This document shows positions 14,689 through 22,708 of a stretch of DNA of 32,476 nt, piece after piece. A program made the translations under genes and the position numbers. A model generated the notes under the pieces. The model had not been told where the DNA came from, did not search any database, and saw nothing but the letters and a program-made list of their open reading frames with translations. How positions within the stretch are numbered: the first letter of the stretch is position 1; every line of letters begins with the position of its first letter. Source of the stretch: DASSBG01 sp035703755 (GTDB lineage Bacteria > Pseudomonadota > Gammaproteobacteria > Xanthomonadales > Rhodanobacteraceae); the NCBI GenBank assembly GCA_035703755.1, contig DASSXP010000066.1, positions 1-32,476 of the forward strand, in the 5' to 3' direction.

Positions 14689-15275
14689 CAACGCGAGCCG
14701 TCGATGTCGATGAAACGCAGGAATTCGGCGCGGGTGCTCGGGTCTGCGCGGAAGCTGCCCAGCATCTGGCTGGTCACCATCGACACGCCGCGCTTGTGCA
14801 CGCCGCGGGTGGTCATGCACTCGTGGCTGGCGTCGATCACCACGCCAACGCCGAGTGGCTGCAAGGTATCCTGGATGCAGTTGGCGATTTGTGCCGTCAA
14901 CTTTTCCTGCACCTGAAAACGGCGCGCGAAACCATCCACCACGCGCGCCAGCTTGCTGATGCCAACCACCTTGCAGCGCGGCAGGTAGCCGACGTGGGCG
15001 CGGCCGATGATCGGCGCCATGTGGTGCTCGCAATGGCTTTCGAACTGGATCCCGCGCAGCACCACCATCTCATCGTAACCGTCCACTTCCTTGAAGGTGC
15101 GGCGCAGGTACTCGGCCGGGTCTTCCTCGTAGCCGGAAAACCAGTCGCTGTAGGCCTTCACCACCCGTTTCGGGGTATCCAGCAAGCCCTCGCGGGTGAT
15201 GTCCTCGCCAGCCCAGCGCAGCAACACACGGACGGCATCCTCGGCCTGTTCACGGCTGGGTTTGGCTTCACTCAT
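14688..15275 (-). CDS. folE: GTP cyclohydrolase I, 195 aa
   Basis: This enzyme converts GTP to 7,8-dihydroneopterin triphosphate, the first step of folate (and tetrahydropterin) synthesis. The family core is complete. Zinc ligands are Cys82 and His85 in ESHCEHHMAPI and Cys153 in SHECMTTRG. The GKAHVGYLP-like segment reads GRAHVGYLP, followed by VVGISKLARVVDGFARRFQ. The length fits a homodecameric type IA enzyme. The start at 15275 has GGAG at a good distance. The longer frame to 15413 would run through the promoter of the divergent gene. The EF-hand gene is fused in translation through TGATG. Confidence 0.96.
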   Translation of the reverse strand: MSEAKPSREQAEDAVRVLLRWAGEDITREGLLDTPKRVVKAYSDWFSGYEEDPAEYLRRTFKEVDGYDEMVVLRGIQFESHCEHHMAPIIGRAHVGYLPRCKVVGISKLARVVDGFARRFQVQEKLTAQIANCIQDTLQPLGVGVVIDASHECMTTRGVHKRGVSMVTSQMLGSFRADPSTRAEFLRFIDIDGSR

Positions 15276-15354
15276 GACGAATCTCCGGCGCAACGAAACG
15301 GGCAGTCTAGCGCGAGCCGGCCACGGCCCCTTGTCGTTCTCCAATGATGTCATG

Positions 15355-15387
15355 TTGACGTTACACGATGTAATGTATAGATTACAT
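15355..15387 (+). promoter_or_regulatory. Promoter with nested palindromes, probable operator of the XRE unit
   Basis: A -35-like TTGACG (15355-15360) is followed at 17 bp by TAGATT (15378-15383). Two overlapping perfect inverted repeats cover the spacer and -10: TTACA (15361-15365) with TGTAA (15369-15373), and ATGTAAT (15368-15374) with ATTACAT (15381-15387). The half-site ATGTAA/TTACA therefore occurs three times. Binding here would block RNA polymerase. The XRE protein encoded as the second gene of the unit is the natural candidate binder, which is an inference. Confidence 0.65.
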
Positions 15388-15411
15388 TTCATCACCCCAT
15401 GGACCGCCTGC

Positions 15412-16056
15412 ATGTCACTTCAATGGCGCTTTTTCGTACTCATTCCGCTCTCGATACTTGGCTTCGTGCTGTTGTTCGTGCTGCCTGACATCCAGCTGGG
15501 ACGCAGCGGCAGCGTGGCGGTACTGGCTGGCAGCTGGCTGGCCTGGTACCTGCTGTGGTCGAGCTGGCAGAAGTCCCTCGCTGATACCACCGACACGGGC
15601 CGTGCGGCACCCGGGCCAGGCGAGCAGCACGCATGGATCGGCGCCCTGTTCAGCGCCATCATCCTGTTGTATTTCGCGTTGCACGGATCGGCGATGGTGG
15701 ATACCGACGGCGGCATGTCACGGGATGCGGCACGCATTGGCACGCATATCGTGCTGTTGATCGTGGTCTGGCAGGTGGTGATGGCGATGCTGCGCCGACA
15801 TTGGCACGACCGGGTCGACGTGGACGAACGCGACCGAGCCATACAGACGCGCGCGGCGACCCTCGGTCACGGCCTGTTGATCGCCTTGTCCATTGGCTTG
15901 GCGGCCACGCTGGCTCTGACGCCACTGGAACTGCTGGGTTGGGCACGGCCCATGGCGCTTTCCAACCTGATCATTGCCGGCCTCATCGCCAGTTGCCTGC
16001 TGGAGTACCTGGTGGCGGCTGGCAGCTACTGGCGCGACCGCCATCCCACGACATGA
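15412..16056 (+). CDS. Six-TM membrane protein preceding an XRE regulator, 214 aa
   Basis: This integral membrane protein has six hydrophobic segments at about 6-26, 33-52, 78-100, 111-130, 150-171 and 182-203. A cytoplasm-facing loop with VDERDRAIQTRA lies between TM4 and TM5. That DERD(R/E) loop motif and the coupling to a small XRE gene recall the DUF2178-type membrane proteins that travel with YgzD/YozG-like regulators, but I assign the family only tentatively. The start at 15412 is followed at once by TM1; an in-frame Met 39 bp upstream is possible. Its stop overlaps the regulator start by 4 bp (ATGA). The protein may sense or modulate the regulator. Confidence 0.75.
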   Translation: MSLQWRFFVLIPLSILGFVLLFVLPDIQLGRSGSVAVLAGSWLAWYLLWSSWQKSLADTTDTGRAAPGPGEQHAWIGALFSAIILLYFALHGSAMVDTDGGMSRDAARIGTHIVLLIVVWQVVMAMLRRHWHDRVDVDERDRAIQTRAATLGHGLLIALSIGLAATLALTPLELLGWARPMALSNLIIAGLIASCLLEYLVAAGSYWRDRHPTT

Positions 16057-16274
16057 TGGGCACGGCGGTCACCAACCAGATCCGCCGCCTGCGCTTTGGA
16101 CATGGCGAGATGACACAACAGGCCTTGGCCGACCGTTGCGGCATCACCCGGCAAACCGTGATTGCCTTGGAGGCGGGACGCTACGCGCCTTCACTGGAGC
16201 TGGCCTTTCGCATCGCCCGTGCCTTCGGCGTCGGCATCGATACGGTATTCCAGTGGAGCGAAGACGCGGACTGA
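16053..16274 (+). CDS. Small XRE-family regulator, 73 aa
   Basis: This is almost only an HTH domain. It has the subfamily pattern IRRLRFGHGEMTQQALADRC (residues about 10-29), then the turn GITRQTVIALEAGRYAPSLELA and a C-terminal helix ending GVGIDTVFQW (fragments given separately). This short type, in which TRQTVxxxExGxYxPSLxLA is nearly invariant, typically autoregulates a two-gene unit with a membrane protein, exactly the layout here. Its start overlaps the upstream stop. The nested ATGTAA/TTACA palindromes at the unit's promoter are the likely target. Confidence 0.9.
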   Translation: MMGTAVTNQIRRLRFGHGEMTQQALADRCGITRQTVIALEAGRYAPSLELAFRIARAFGVGIDTVFQWSEDAD

Positions 16275-16296
16275 GCGTTTGTGACAATTCAAACGC
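16275..16296. terminator. Weak hairpin directly after the XRE stop codon
   Basis: GCGTTTG (16275-16281) and CAAACGC (16290-16296) form a perfect 7-bp stem with an 8-base loop, starting at the base after the stop. There is no T-run on either side, so it is not a standard intrinsic terminator. The 130-bp space between the XRE gene and the convergent ubiA shows nothing else clear. Confidence 0.3.
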
Positions 16297-16404
16297 CAAC
16301 GGTTCGACCATGAAGGGCGGAACGCGGACCGCCACTGAAGTGGAGGATTCGCGCAGCCGCGCACGGACAGGCGGTGGACGCGCCGCTGCGGAAATCTGCC
16401 CGCT

Positions 16405-17418
16405 TCAGGCCAGCGCCAGCGCAGCAACGATGCCGAGCCAGAGCACACCGCCGACCCAGTTGTTGTTGCGGAAAGCGGCGAAACAGTGTTCGCGCGAGCG
16501 GTCGCGCATCGTCCACAGTTGCCGCAGCAGCAAGCCCGCCGCCACCAGCCACGCCGGCCAGTACAGCCAGTGCAGATTGCCGCGCAGGCCGACAAAAGCC
16601 ATCGCCAGCAGGAAACTCGCCACCAGCACCGACAGCACCATCAGGTCGTCGTCACCGAACAATATCGCGGTCGACTTGCTGCCGGCCTTGATGTCCTCCT
16701 CGCGGTCCACCATCGCGTACTCGGTATCGTAGATCACCGAAAACAACACGTTGGCGAGGAACAGCAGCCACGCCAGTGGCGGTACCCCGTTGGTCACCGC
16801 GGCGAATGCCATCGGGATGCCCCAGCCGAAAGCGGCGCCCAGCACCACCTGGGCCAGATGCGTCACGCGTTTGGCAAAGGGATAGAGCAGCGCCAGCGCA
16901 GCGCCGACCAGTGACAACTTGATGGTCAGCGGATTGGTCAGAAACACCAACCCCAGTGCCACCAGCAGCAGCACGACGAACACCACCAGCGCGTCGCGCG
17001 GGGTAACCCGGCCCGCCGCCAGTGGTCGTCCCGCCGTCCGCTGCACTTTGGGGTCCAGCTTGCGATCGGCAAAATCGTTGATCGCGCAGCCGGCCGAACG
17101 CATCACAAACACGCCCAGCGTGAACACCACCAGCAACTTGAGTGGCGGGAACCCCTTGGCCGCCAACCACAAGGCCCACCAGGTCGGCCACAGCAGCAGC
17201 AGCGCCCCGATCGGCCGATCCATGCGGATCAATACCAGCAGATCGCGGGCCCGCTCGCGCTGGCGTGGCGGCAGATACGCCAACAACCAGTCCAGCACGC
17301 GATGGGAGCGGGCCGTGGCATCTTCAGGGCGAGCCGGCGCGACAGCCGCTGACACACGGCGTTTGCGTGTGCTGGCTTGCGACTTGCGGTGTGGCGGCGG
17401 GCGCGACGATAGACTCAT
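16405..17418 (-). CDS. ubiA: 4-hydroxybenzoate octaprenyltransferase, 337 aa
   Basis: This inner-membrane prenyltransferase of ubiquinone synthesis attaches the polyprenyl tail to 4-hydroxybenzoate. Both Asp-rich, Mg-pyrophosphate-binding motifs are present: NDFADRKLD (Asn114, Asp115, Asp118, Asp122) and DTEYAMVDREED (Asp231, Asp238, Asp242). Between them lies the conserved RTAGRPLAAG loop. About eight or nine hydrophobic helices follow. The protein is longer than E. coli UbiA because of a basic, disordered first 50 residues. No Met lies between residue 1 and Met66, so either this leader is real or translation starts at a non-ATG codon within it. It lies 58 bp after the delta-60 gene on the same strand, but its role is unrelated. 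Confidence 0.94.
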   Translation of the reverse strand: MSLSSRPPPHRKSQASTRKRRVSAAVAPARPEDATARSHRVLDWLLAYLPPRQRERARDLLVLIRMDRPIGALLLLWPTWWALWLAAKGFPPLKLLVVFTLGVFVMRSAGCAINDFADRKLDPKVQRTAGRPLAAGRVTPRDALVVFVVLLLVALGLVFLTNPLTIKLSLVGAALALLYPFAKRVTHLAQVVLGAAFGWGIPMAFAAVTNGVPPLAWLLFLANVLFSVIYDTEYAMVDREEDIKAGSKSTAILFGDDDLMVLSVLVASFLLAMAFVGLRGNLHWLYWPAWLVAAGLLLRQLWTMRDRSREHCFAAFRNNNWVGGVLWLGIVAALALA

Positions 17419-17476
17419 GCCGTGAATTGTAGACGAAGCGACAGCGAACGCCTTGCGCCCGCTGTCGCCACCGCAC

Positions 17477-18931
17477 TCATTCCATTGCGTCGGCGAAGAT
17501 CAAATCCGCCTGCAGACGCGTCACCAACAAGTCGAAATCGGCATTCGTCGTATTTGCGTCCGGCGCCTCGCCCACGAGTACCGGCCGCCCGGCATCGAGA
17601 AATACGCGCTTGAATACCGTCTTGTACGCCGATTGCGCCGCACTGGTCATGGCAACGTAGGCACTCGGCGACGTGGTGCCGTTGAAGTGCGTGTCGACAC
17701 TGCCGTCGGTGTTCAGGCGGGTAACGATGCCGTAGGCGGAGTACTCTCCCGCCAAAATCAACCGCTTGCTGCTATCCACGGCCAGTCCACCGTAGATCGC
17801 ATCGGTGGTCGGCAGCACCATCAGACCACGTCCGGCGGTGTTGCCGAAACTCACGTCCTCGCTGGATGCGAGTGCTTGACGGCGCAGCAACAGCGGCACG
17901 GAATGGTTGTTGGCATCGTTGGCCCAACCCAGCGCCACCGCCTCGCCGGTGGGCTGGACGGCCATATCCAGCATGTAGGCAAGCTGGTAGCCACCAACAT
18001 CACCGAGATCAATGGGGTAGGAAACCTGCGACGAGTAGACCGCGCCACTCAGGGTTTGGGTGACGATGAACCAATCGGTATTGGATGCATTGACGCCGTG
18101 ATCGCCGCCGATCAGCAGTCGGTTGCGCGGTGCGTCGTAGACGATGCGCGCCACATCCAGCACGGTGGCGCATTGGGCGCGGCAGTACGTGGTTCTCCCC
18201 GTGCCATAGCTGCCAAACGCTGTGTCAAGCGATCCATCCGGCTTGAGTTTGATGGCACCAACGACTGTGGTCGGCGCGTCATCGACACGATCCTGCACCA
18301 CGCCAGCAACGTAGATCGCACCGTCCGGCGTGGTGACCACGCTGCTCGGCGTGTCGTTCGTGCGGTTGTTGGCGGCGTCGACATCGAAGGCCACGCTGGT
18401 GCCACCGTCACCGGCAAAGCTGCTGTCGTCGCTGCCGTCGGCGTTGAAGCGCACCACGCCGAAATCACTTTGGCCGAGCGCTCCGGGCGTCTTGCCGACC
18501 ACGACGATGCGGCCCTGCGCATCGATGGTCATGTCGGTGACGGCGCTGAGGTAGGCGTCCTTGAGCACGCGCCCGACACCGGCACTGCCCGTGACTGTGC
18601 TGCCACCGAACCCGGTGTCGTTGCTGCCGTCCGCCTTGAATTTGGCCAGAAAAATCTGCGCACCTGCCGCACCACCCGCGCGTTGCCCGGCGAGCACATA
18701 GCCGCCATCGGGTGCGCGCGCCGCGGCGACGATACGCTCATCGGCATAGCCACCGCCATAAACAAAGACGCGGCGCCAGCCCGGTTGCAGTTCCGCGGCC
18801 GCGAATGCCGTGTCGATGGCGCTGTCGCCCGCGTATGCCACGCCCGCCGCCAGCGCGCCCAATGCGACCCCGGCGCCGATCATCAGTGCGATGGATTGGC
18901 GCGTGCGCTCAATGAATACCTTGCCGACCAT
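17477..18931 (-). CDS. Secreted delta-60-repeat protein, 484 aa
   Basis: A basic N-terminus and hydrophobic core (residues about 15-38, ending GVAYAG) form a signal peptide. The mature part contains repeated delta-60-type units, each a strand pair around F/L-x-x-DGS-x-D-x-x-F: FKADGSNDTGFGG, FNADGSDDSSFAGDGG, LKPDGSLDTAFGSYGTG and LNTDGSVDTHFNG. Such repeats form beta-propeller or beta-sheet surfaces in exported proteins; no catalytic site is seen. The start at 18931 was chosen for its GGAGG at a good distance and for the signal peptide. The frame to 19090 adds 53 residues overlapping the next gene's stop. It is the third protein downstream of the ECF sigma/kinase pair on the same strand. The function is unknown. 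Confidence 0.85.
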   Translation of the reverse strand: MVGKVFIERTRQSIALMIGAGVALGALAAGVAYAGDSAIDTAFAAAELQPGWRRVFVYGGGYADERIVAAARAPDGGYVLAGQRAGGAAGAQIFLAKFKADGSNDTGFGGSTVTGSAGVGRVLKDAYLSAVTDMTIDAQGRIVVVGKTPGALGQSDFGVVRFNADGSDDSSFAGDGGTSVAFDVDAANNRTNDTPSSVVTTPDGAIYVAGVVQDRVDDAPTTVVGAIKLKPDGSLDTAFGSYGTGRTTYCRAQCATVLDVARIVYDAPRNRLLIGGDHGVNASNTDWFIVTQTLSGAVYSSQVSYPIDLGDVGGYQLAYMLDMAVQPTGEAVALGWANDANNHSVPLLLRRQALASSEDVSFGNTAGRGLMVLPTTDAIYGGLAVDSSKRLILAGEYSAYGIVTRLNTDGSVDTHFNGTTSPSAYVAMTSAAQSAYKTVFKRVFLDAGRPVLVGEAPDANTTNADFDLLVTRLQADLIFADAME

Positions 18932-19044
18932 GGATGCCTCCGTTTTGGAATTGCCTGTTTGAGCAGACGAAATCGACGGTCTGGATGCGACAAGCGGCGC
19001 CGAAGAATGGGCGCCCAGCACGACAAGGCACGGCACCGGTGGCG

Positions 19045-19069
19045 GCCAGTTCACTGGCGCCTTCGCGCC
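19045..19069. other. Two overlapping short hairpins between secreted-protein genes
   Basis: GCCAG (19045-19049) pairs with CTGGC (19054-19058), and GGCGC (19056-19060) pairs with GCGCC (19065-19069). The stems share bases 19056-19058, so both cannot form at once. They lie in the 155-bp space after the stop at 19087 and before the delta-60 start. No T-run follows. Termination or attenuation is only a possibility. Confidence 0.25.
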
Positions 19070-19086
19070 GTACAGCACAAATTCAA

Positions 19087-19611
19087 TCAACGATTGATTC
19101 GGGAAATTGCCTCAAAATCAAATCTTTCCAACGCATCCTTGCATTGCGCTTCGGTGGCATGACTGCAATTGGCGCTGACCACAAAGCGATCGGCGATGAA
19201 GGTTTCGATCATGAAGATGCCATCACCCATTTCCGTCACTTCGGCGCGCTGTCCACCGGCCAGAACGAGGCTGTGCTGGGTGTCGTCGCGATAGTCCTCT
19301 GTCAAGTATTTCGCCGACATTTTGTAGTACCCCGCCGCAATCTGGCCGTCATCACGCAGACGCAGAGTGACTTCGAAATCCGCCGTGCTGCCCCGCGTGT
19401 AGTTGGCGGCCGCACTGGCGTGCGGCGCGATCGCCAGCGACGCAATACCGGCATCCATCGCGTGGCGTTCAAGTTTGCCCCACGCCACTGGCAGCTGCGC
19501 CGCCAACAACGCCTCGTCGACCAACTTGGGCGACGACTGTGCGGAAGCGTTGGTCACAACCAGCGTCAAGGTGGCGCACAGCAACAGGGCAAATCGTTTC
19601 GATGCGAACAT
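19087..19611 (-). CDS. Small exported protein of unknown family, 174 aa
   Basis: A clear Sec signal peptide (SKRFALLLCATLTLVVTNASA, cut before QSS near residue 25; core Leu/Val-rich) leads to a mature protein of about 150 residues. I do not recognise a domain. The mature part starts with an amphipathic helix (KLVDEALLAAQLPVAWGKLE), continues with alternating strands such as FEVTLRLRDDGQIAAGYYK and ends with a pair of cysteines (NCSHATEAQCKD) that could form a disulfide. The start at 19611 matches the signal peptide; longer frames add unrelated residues from antisense reading. It lies 88 bp downstream of the Ser/Thr kinase on the same strand and is a plausible member of that transcript. Confidence 0.75.
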   Translation of the reverse strand: MFASKRFALLLCATLTLVVTNASAQSSPKLVDEALLAAQLPVAWGKLERHAMDAGIASLAIAPHASAAANYTRGSTADFEVTLRLRDDGQIAAGYYKMSAKYLTEDYRDDTQHSLVLAGGQRAEVTEMGDGIFMIETFIADRFVVSANCSHATEAQCKDALERFDFEAISRINR

Positions 19612-19699
19612 GATGGAGCAACCTCGTGACCGTGATCGCGGAGCGCGTGTATGGATGTAGACGCAATTCAGGTCAACGGAGCGACAGCACCGCTGGCGC

Positions 19700-22600
19700 T
19701 CACCCACGCAGGCGAATCCGCGCGCGTCGCATGACATCGATGATGGGCATGTAGGGCCGATCCTGCTCAAGGATGCGCAAGGCGAAGCCGAGTTCCTGTC
19801 GGGCCTCCAGATGGTGCCCGCTGGCGGCGAGCACCAAACCAAGCACCCCACGCGCCTCAGCGGTACGCCAGTGGTTCGCGCCGGAAAAGCGCGCGTACTG
19901 GTCCACTCCACGGCGTGCCGGCGCCAATGCCTCGGCCGCCCGTCGCTCCCCCAACAAGGCCAGCGCCAGCGTCATCTGCGCCCAGGCTTCATGCGTGCTG
20001 CCGTCAGCAGCCAAGGCGTGAGCCTCGGCAATAGCCTGGCGCGCCAGCGCGGCCGCCTGCACGAAATCCCCCGCCTCCGTCTCGCTACGGGCGAGCAGCC
20101 CACGCGCGTCCACGCGGCTTGCGTTCGGCGGCTCGAAAAATGCCATCGCGTCCGCGTCCGCCTGCCGCGCGACGACCAGCGCGTCGGCGTAACGGCGCTG
20201 ATAGCGCAGGGCTTGCACCAGCAGCGCGCGCGACGACTCCAGTCCGCTCTGCTTGTCCGCCGAAGTGCCGAGCCTTGCGATGTCCGCAAGGCGTGCGGCG
20301 ACAAGCGCGCGCAGGCGCTTCTCACCACCCGTCAGGTCACCACGTTGCAATTGCAGCGCGGCCAGGTTGGCCTGTGCGGTCAACACATACGGATGCGCCG
20401 CGGGCAGATCGACGCGCCAAATTGCAAAGGCTTCGCCGATGCGTTGTTCGGCACAAACGTAGTCCGCTACGGCATAACAGGCCACGCCCCAGTTGTTGAG
20501 ATTGGCCGCCAACTGCGCGCGATCCGGCTGCGCCGGCGCCTTGAGAACCGCCACCACCTCCGGCCATAACGTCATCGATTCCTGCGTGCGCCCCATGTTC
20601 GACAGCAGGGTGGCCTCGGCACCGAGGCTGCGAGCGATATCTGGATGGTTGGCCGGCAGCACTTTGCGACGAATCCGCAAGGCCGCCCGGTGGCTGGTGA
20701 GCGCCGCCTCGCTTTGCCCGGCATTGGCCTGAAAACTGGCAAGGTTGTGCAGGGCAACCGCGAGCTCGGGTGCGTCTGGGCCAAGCTGCTTCCGACGCCC
20801 GGCGACCACCTGCTGCATGGCTGCCACTGCCTGCCCCGACTGCCCTGCCTCATCGAGATAGAGCGCATGATTCATGGCCGCGTCGAGTGTCTCCGGCGCG
20901 CCCGCGCCAAGACGCTGGCGAACCGCTTCGAGTCGCCGAGTGGACAATTCGAGAGCGCCCGCGGCGTCACCGCGATTCGATGCCACCGAGGCGCGTTCGC
21001 CCAGCAACAATGCCTGCAGGGCGGCGTCCCGCGGCAGTACCCGTGCACGTCGGGCGTCGGCTGCCTCAATCAGTCGCTGCATGCCGTCCAGGTCGCCACT
21101 GGCCTTGCGCACCTCGGCCAGATTGACCTGCGCATGGATGGATTGTGCTGCCTGATCCGGGCCGAACCGGTCAAGCGCACGGCGCAATTGCACCTCGGCC
21201 TTGGCGTAATCACCCAGCGCAAGGTAGGTTTCACCGAGCGTGGCGTGAAGTTGTGCCGCCGCAGCCGGTTGCGCCGCCAGTTGCGTATCGATGCGCGCTA
21301 CTCCGGCGTCGATGAGTTCTTTCGCGCTGACCTCGCGGCCGCGTGCGTTGGACGGATCAATGCTGCGAAAAATGGCTTCAAGATACGCACTTACCGTCTC
21401 GGCGCGCTGCGCTTGCGCGCGCGCAATGCGCGCCTGCCACAGTGCAGCGGCAGCACCCGCGAGCACCACCAACAAAATCGCAGCACTGGCAGCGATACCA
21501 AACCAGTGCCGTCGAGCGAATTTGTGCAGACGGTAGATTTGACTGTCTGCGCGAGCACGGATCGGCCGCCCATCGCGCCAGCATTGCAAATCATCGGCCA
21601 ACGCCTCGACCGAGGCGTAGCGGCGCGCGGGGTTGTCGTCGACGGCGCGCGCGACGATGACGCCCATGTCGCCACGCAGCGCGCGTGCCGCCACCCGCGC
21701 CGGGCCGTTGGCGCCACGACGCAGGCGGGCCTGGGCCAGGCGCTGCGATGGGTTTCCACGCGTCGCATCGGGGTCATCGTGGAAACGTGCGCCGGTACAC
21801 AATTCGAACAGCAGCACGCCAAGTTGATACACGTCCACGGCGGTGCTGGCGACGCCACCCGCGGCCTGTTCCGGCGCCGCATACGCGCGCGTGAACACGC
21901 GTACGTCCGTGGCGGTCCGTGCCGGATCACCGGTCTCTTCGAGCACCTTGGCGATGCCGAAGTCAAGCAAGTGCGCGCGGTTTCGCGCATCCACCATCAC
22001 GTTCGACGGCTTGATGTCACGATGCACGACCAGCATGCGGTGGGCGTACGCGACCGCATCGCAAAGCTGCAAGATCAACTCGCATCGCATGCCCAGATCG
22101 ACGTCGGCACGCGCGGCCCATTCGTCCAGCGAGACACCTTCGACATGCGCCATTACCAGGTAGGGCCGTCCATCCGCACTGACGCCGCCGTCCAGCAAGG
22201 ACGCAATCGACGGGTGCGTCAGGCGCATCAGAATCTGACGCTCGCGGCGAAAACGCTCCTGCATCTCGCGCGAGTCCACGCCGGGTTGCAGCAACTTGAG
22301 CGCGCCGTGTCGCATCACGCCATCAACCTTGCACTCGGCGCGATAGACGGTACCCATGCCACCCGAGCCGAGCCGTTGCCGCGTGGTCCACGCGCCGACG
22401 CTGAACCCGACGGCGTCATCCGCAGCGGATTCCGTATCGACCAGCGCTGCATCCAGCAAGCCCGCGAATACAGGCGCGACGTTGGCCGACGCCTCGGCGA
22501 GCGATCGATGCGCCAGCAGTCGACGCACATCAGCGGCATCGCTTGCCGGCAACTGTTCGAGCCATTCCGACTGCGCATCGGCAGTCATCCCCAGCGCATC

Positions 22601-22708
22601 ATCGAGCAACCGTGAGACATGCGGCCAACGCCCCGAATCGAGCACGCTCATGTCCGGAGCCAATCCATCGATGCGATCATCGCCCGTCGACCAACGTTCC
22701 GACGCCAT
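19700..22708 (-). CDS. Membrane-anchored Ser/Thr protein kinase with TPR tail, about 1,002 aa
   Basis: A complete Hanks-type kinase domain occupies residues about 107-380: Gly-loop GSGGMG (114-119), Lys138 in ALKLL, catalytic HRDIKPSN with Asp231, Mg-binding DFG at 249-251, and APE at 278-280. A single hydrophobic helix (about 402-424) then crosses the membrane. The remaining about 575 residues are helical pairs of TPR type, for example LGETYLALGDYAKAEVQLRR (20 residues), and should lie outside the cytoplasm if the kinase is inside. Two starts are possible: 22708, overlapping the sigma gene by 32 bp, or Met20 at 22651, 25 bp after its stop; neither has a decisive ribosome-binding site. Pairing with a TIGR02999 ECF factor is characteristic: the kinase probably controls the sigma factor or is controlled with it. 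Confidence 0.93.
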   Translation of the reverse strand: MASERWSTGDDRIDGLAPDMSVLDSGRWPHVSRLLDDALGMTADAQSEWLEQLPASDAADVRRLLAHRSLAEASANVAPVFAGLLDAALVDTESAADDAVGFSVGAWTTRQRLGSGGMGTVYRAECKVDGVMRHGALKLLQPGVDSREMQERFRRERQILMRLTHPSIASLLDGGVSADGRPYLVMAHVEGVSLDEWAARADVDLGMRCELILQLCDAVAYAHRMLVVHRDIKPSNVMVDARNRAHLLDFGIAKVLEETGDPARTATDVRVFTRAYAAPEQAAGGVASTAVDVYQLGVLLFELCTGARFHDDPDATRGNPSQRLAQARLRRGANGPARVAARALRGDMGVIVARAVDDNPARRYASVEALADDLQCWRDGRPIRARADSQIYRLHKFARRHWFGIAASAAILLVVLAGAAAALWQARIARAQAQRAETVSAYLEAIFRSIDPSNARGREVSAKELIDAGVARIDTQLAAQPAAAAQLHATLGETYLALGDYAKAEVQLRRALDRFGPDQAAQSIHAQVNLAEVRKASGDLDGMQRLIEAADARRARVLPRDAALQALLLGERASVASNRGDAAGALELSTRRLEAVRQRLGAGAPETLDAAMNHALYLDEAGQSGQAVAAMQQVVAGRRKQLGPDAPELAVALHNLASFQANAGQSEAALTSHRAALRIRRKVLPANHPDIARSLGAEATLLSNMGRTQESMTLWPEVVAVLKAPAQPDRAQLAANLNNWGVACYAVADYVCAEQRIGEAFAIWRVDLPAAHPYVLTAQANLAALQLQRGDLTGGEKRLRALVAARLADIARLGTSADKQSGLESSRALLVQALRYQRRYADALVVARQADADAMAFFEPPNASRVDARGLLARSETEAGDFVQAAALARQAIAEAHALAADGSTHEAWAQMTLALALLGERRAAEALAPARRGVDQYARFSGANHWRTAEARGVLGLVLAASGHHLEARQELGFALRILEQDRPYMPIIDVMRRARIRLRG

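Noticed and set aside
17300..17320. GATGGGAGCGGGCC in the ubiA leader resembles the REP-like motif at 10831
   Set aside because: Only a partial match without the GGCCGC arm, and it lies within coding sequence. Chance similarity in GC-rich DNA is more likely.
20645..22615. A 656-codon plus-strand open frame opposite the Ser/Thr kinase
   Set aside because: The minus strand encodes a full kinase with all catalytic motifs. The plus frame gives Arg/His/Gln-rich sequence without domains.
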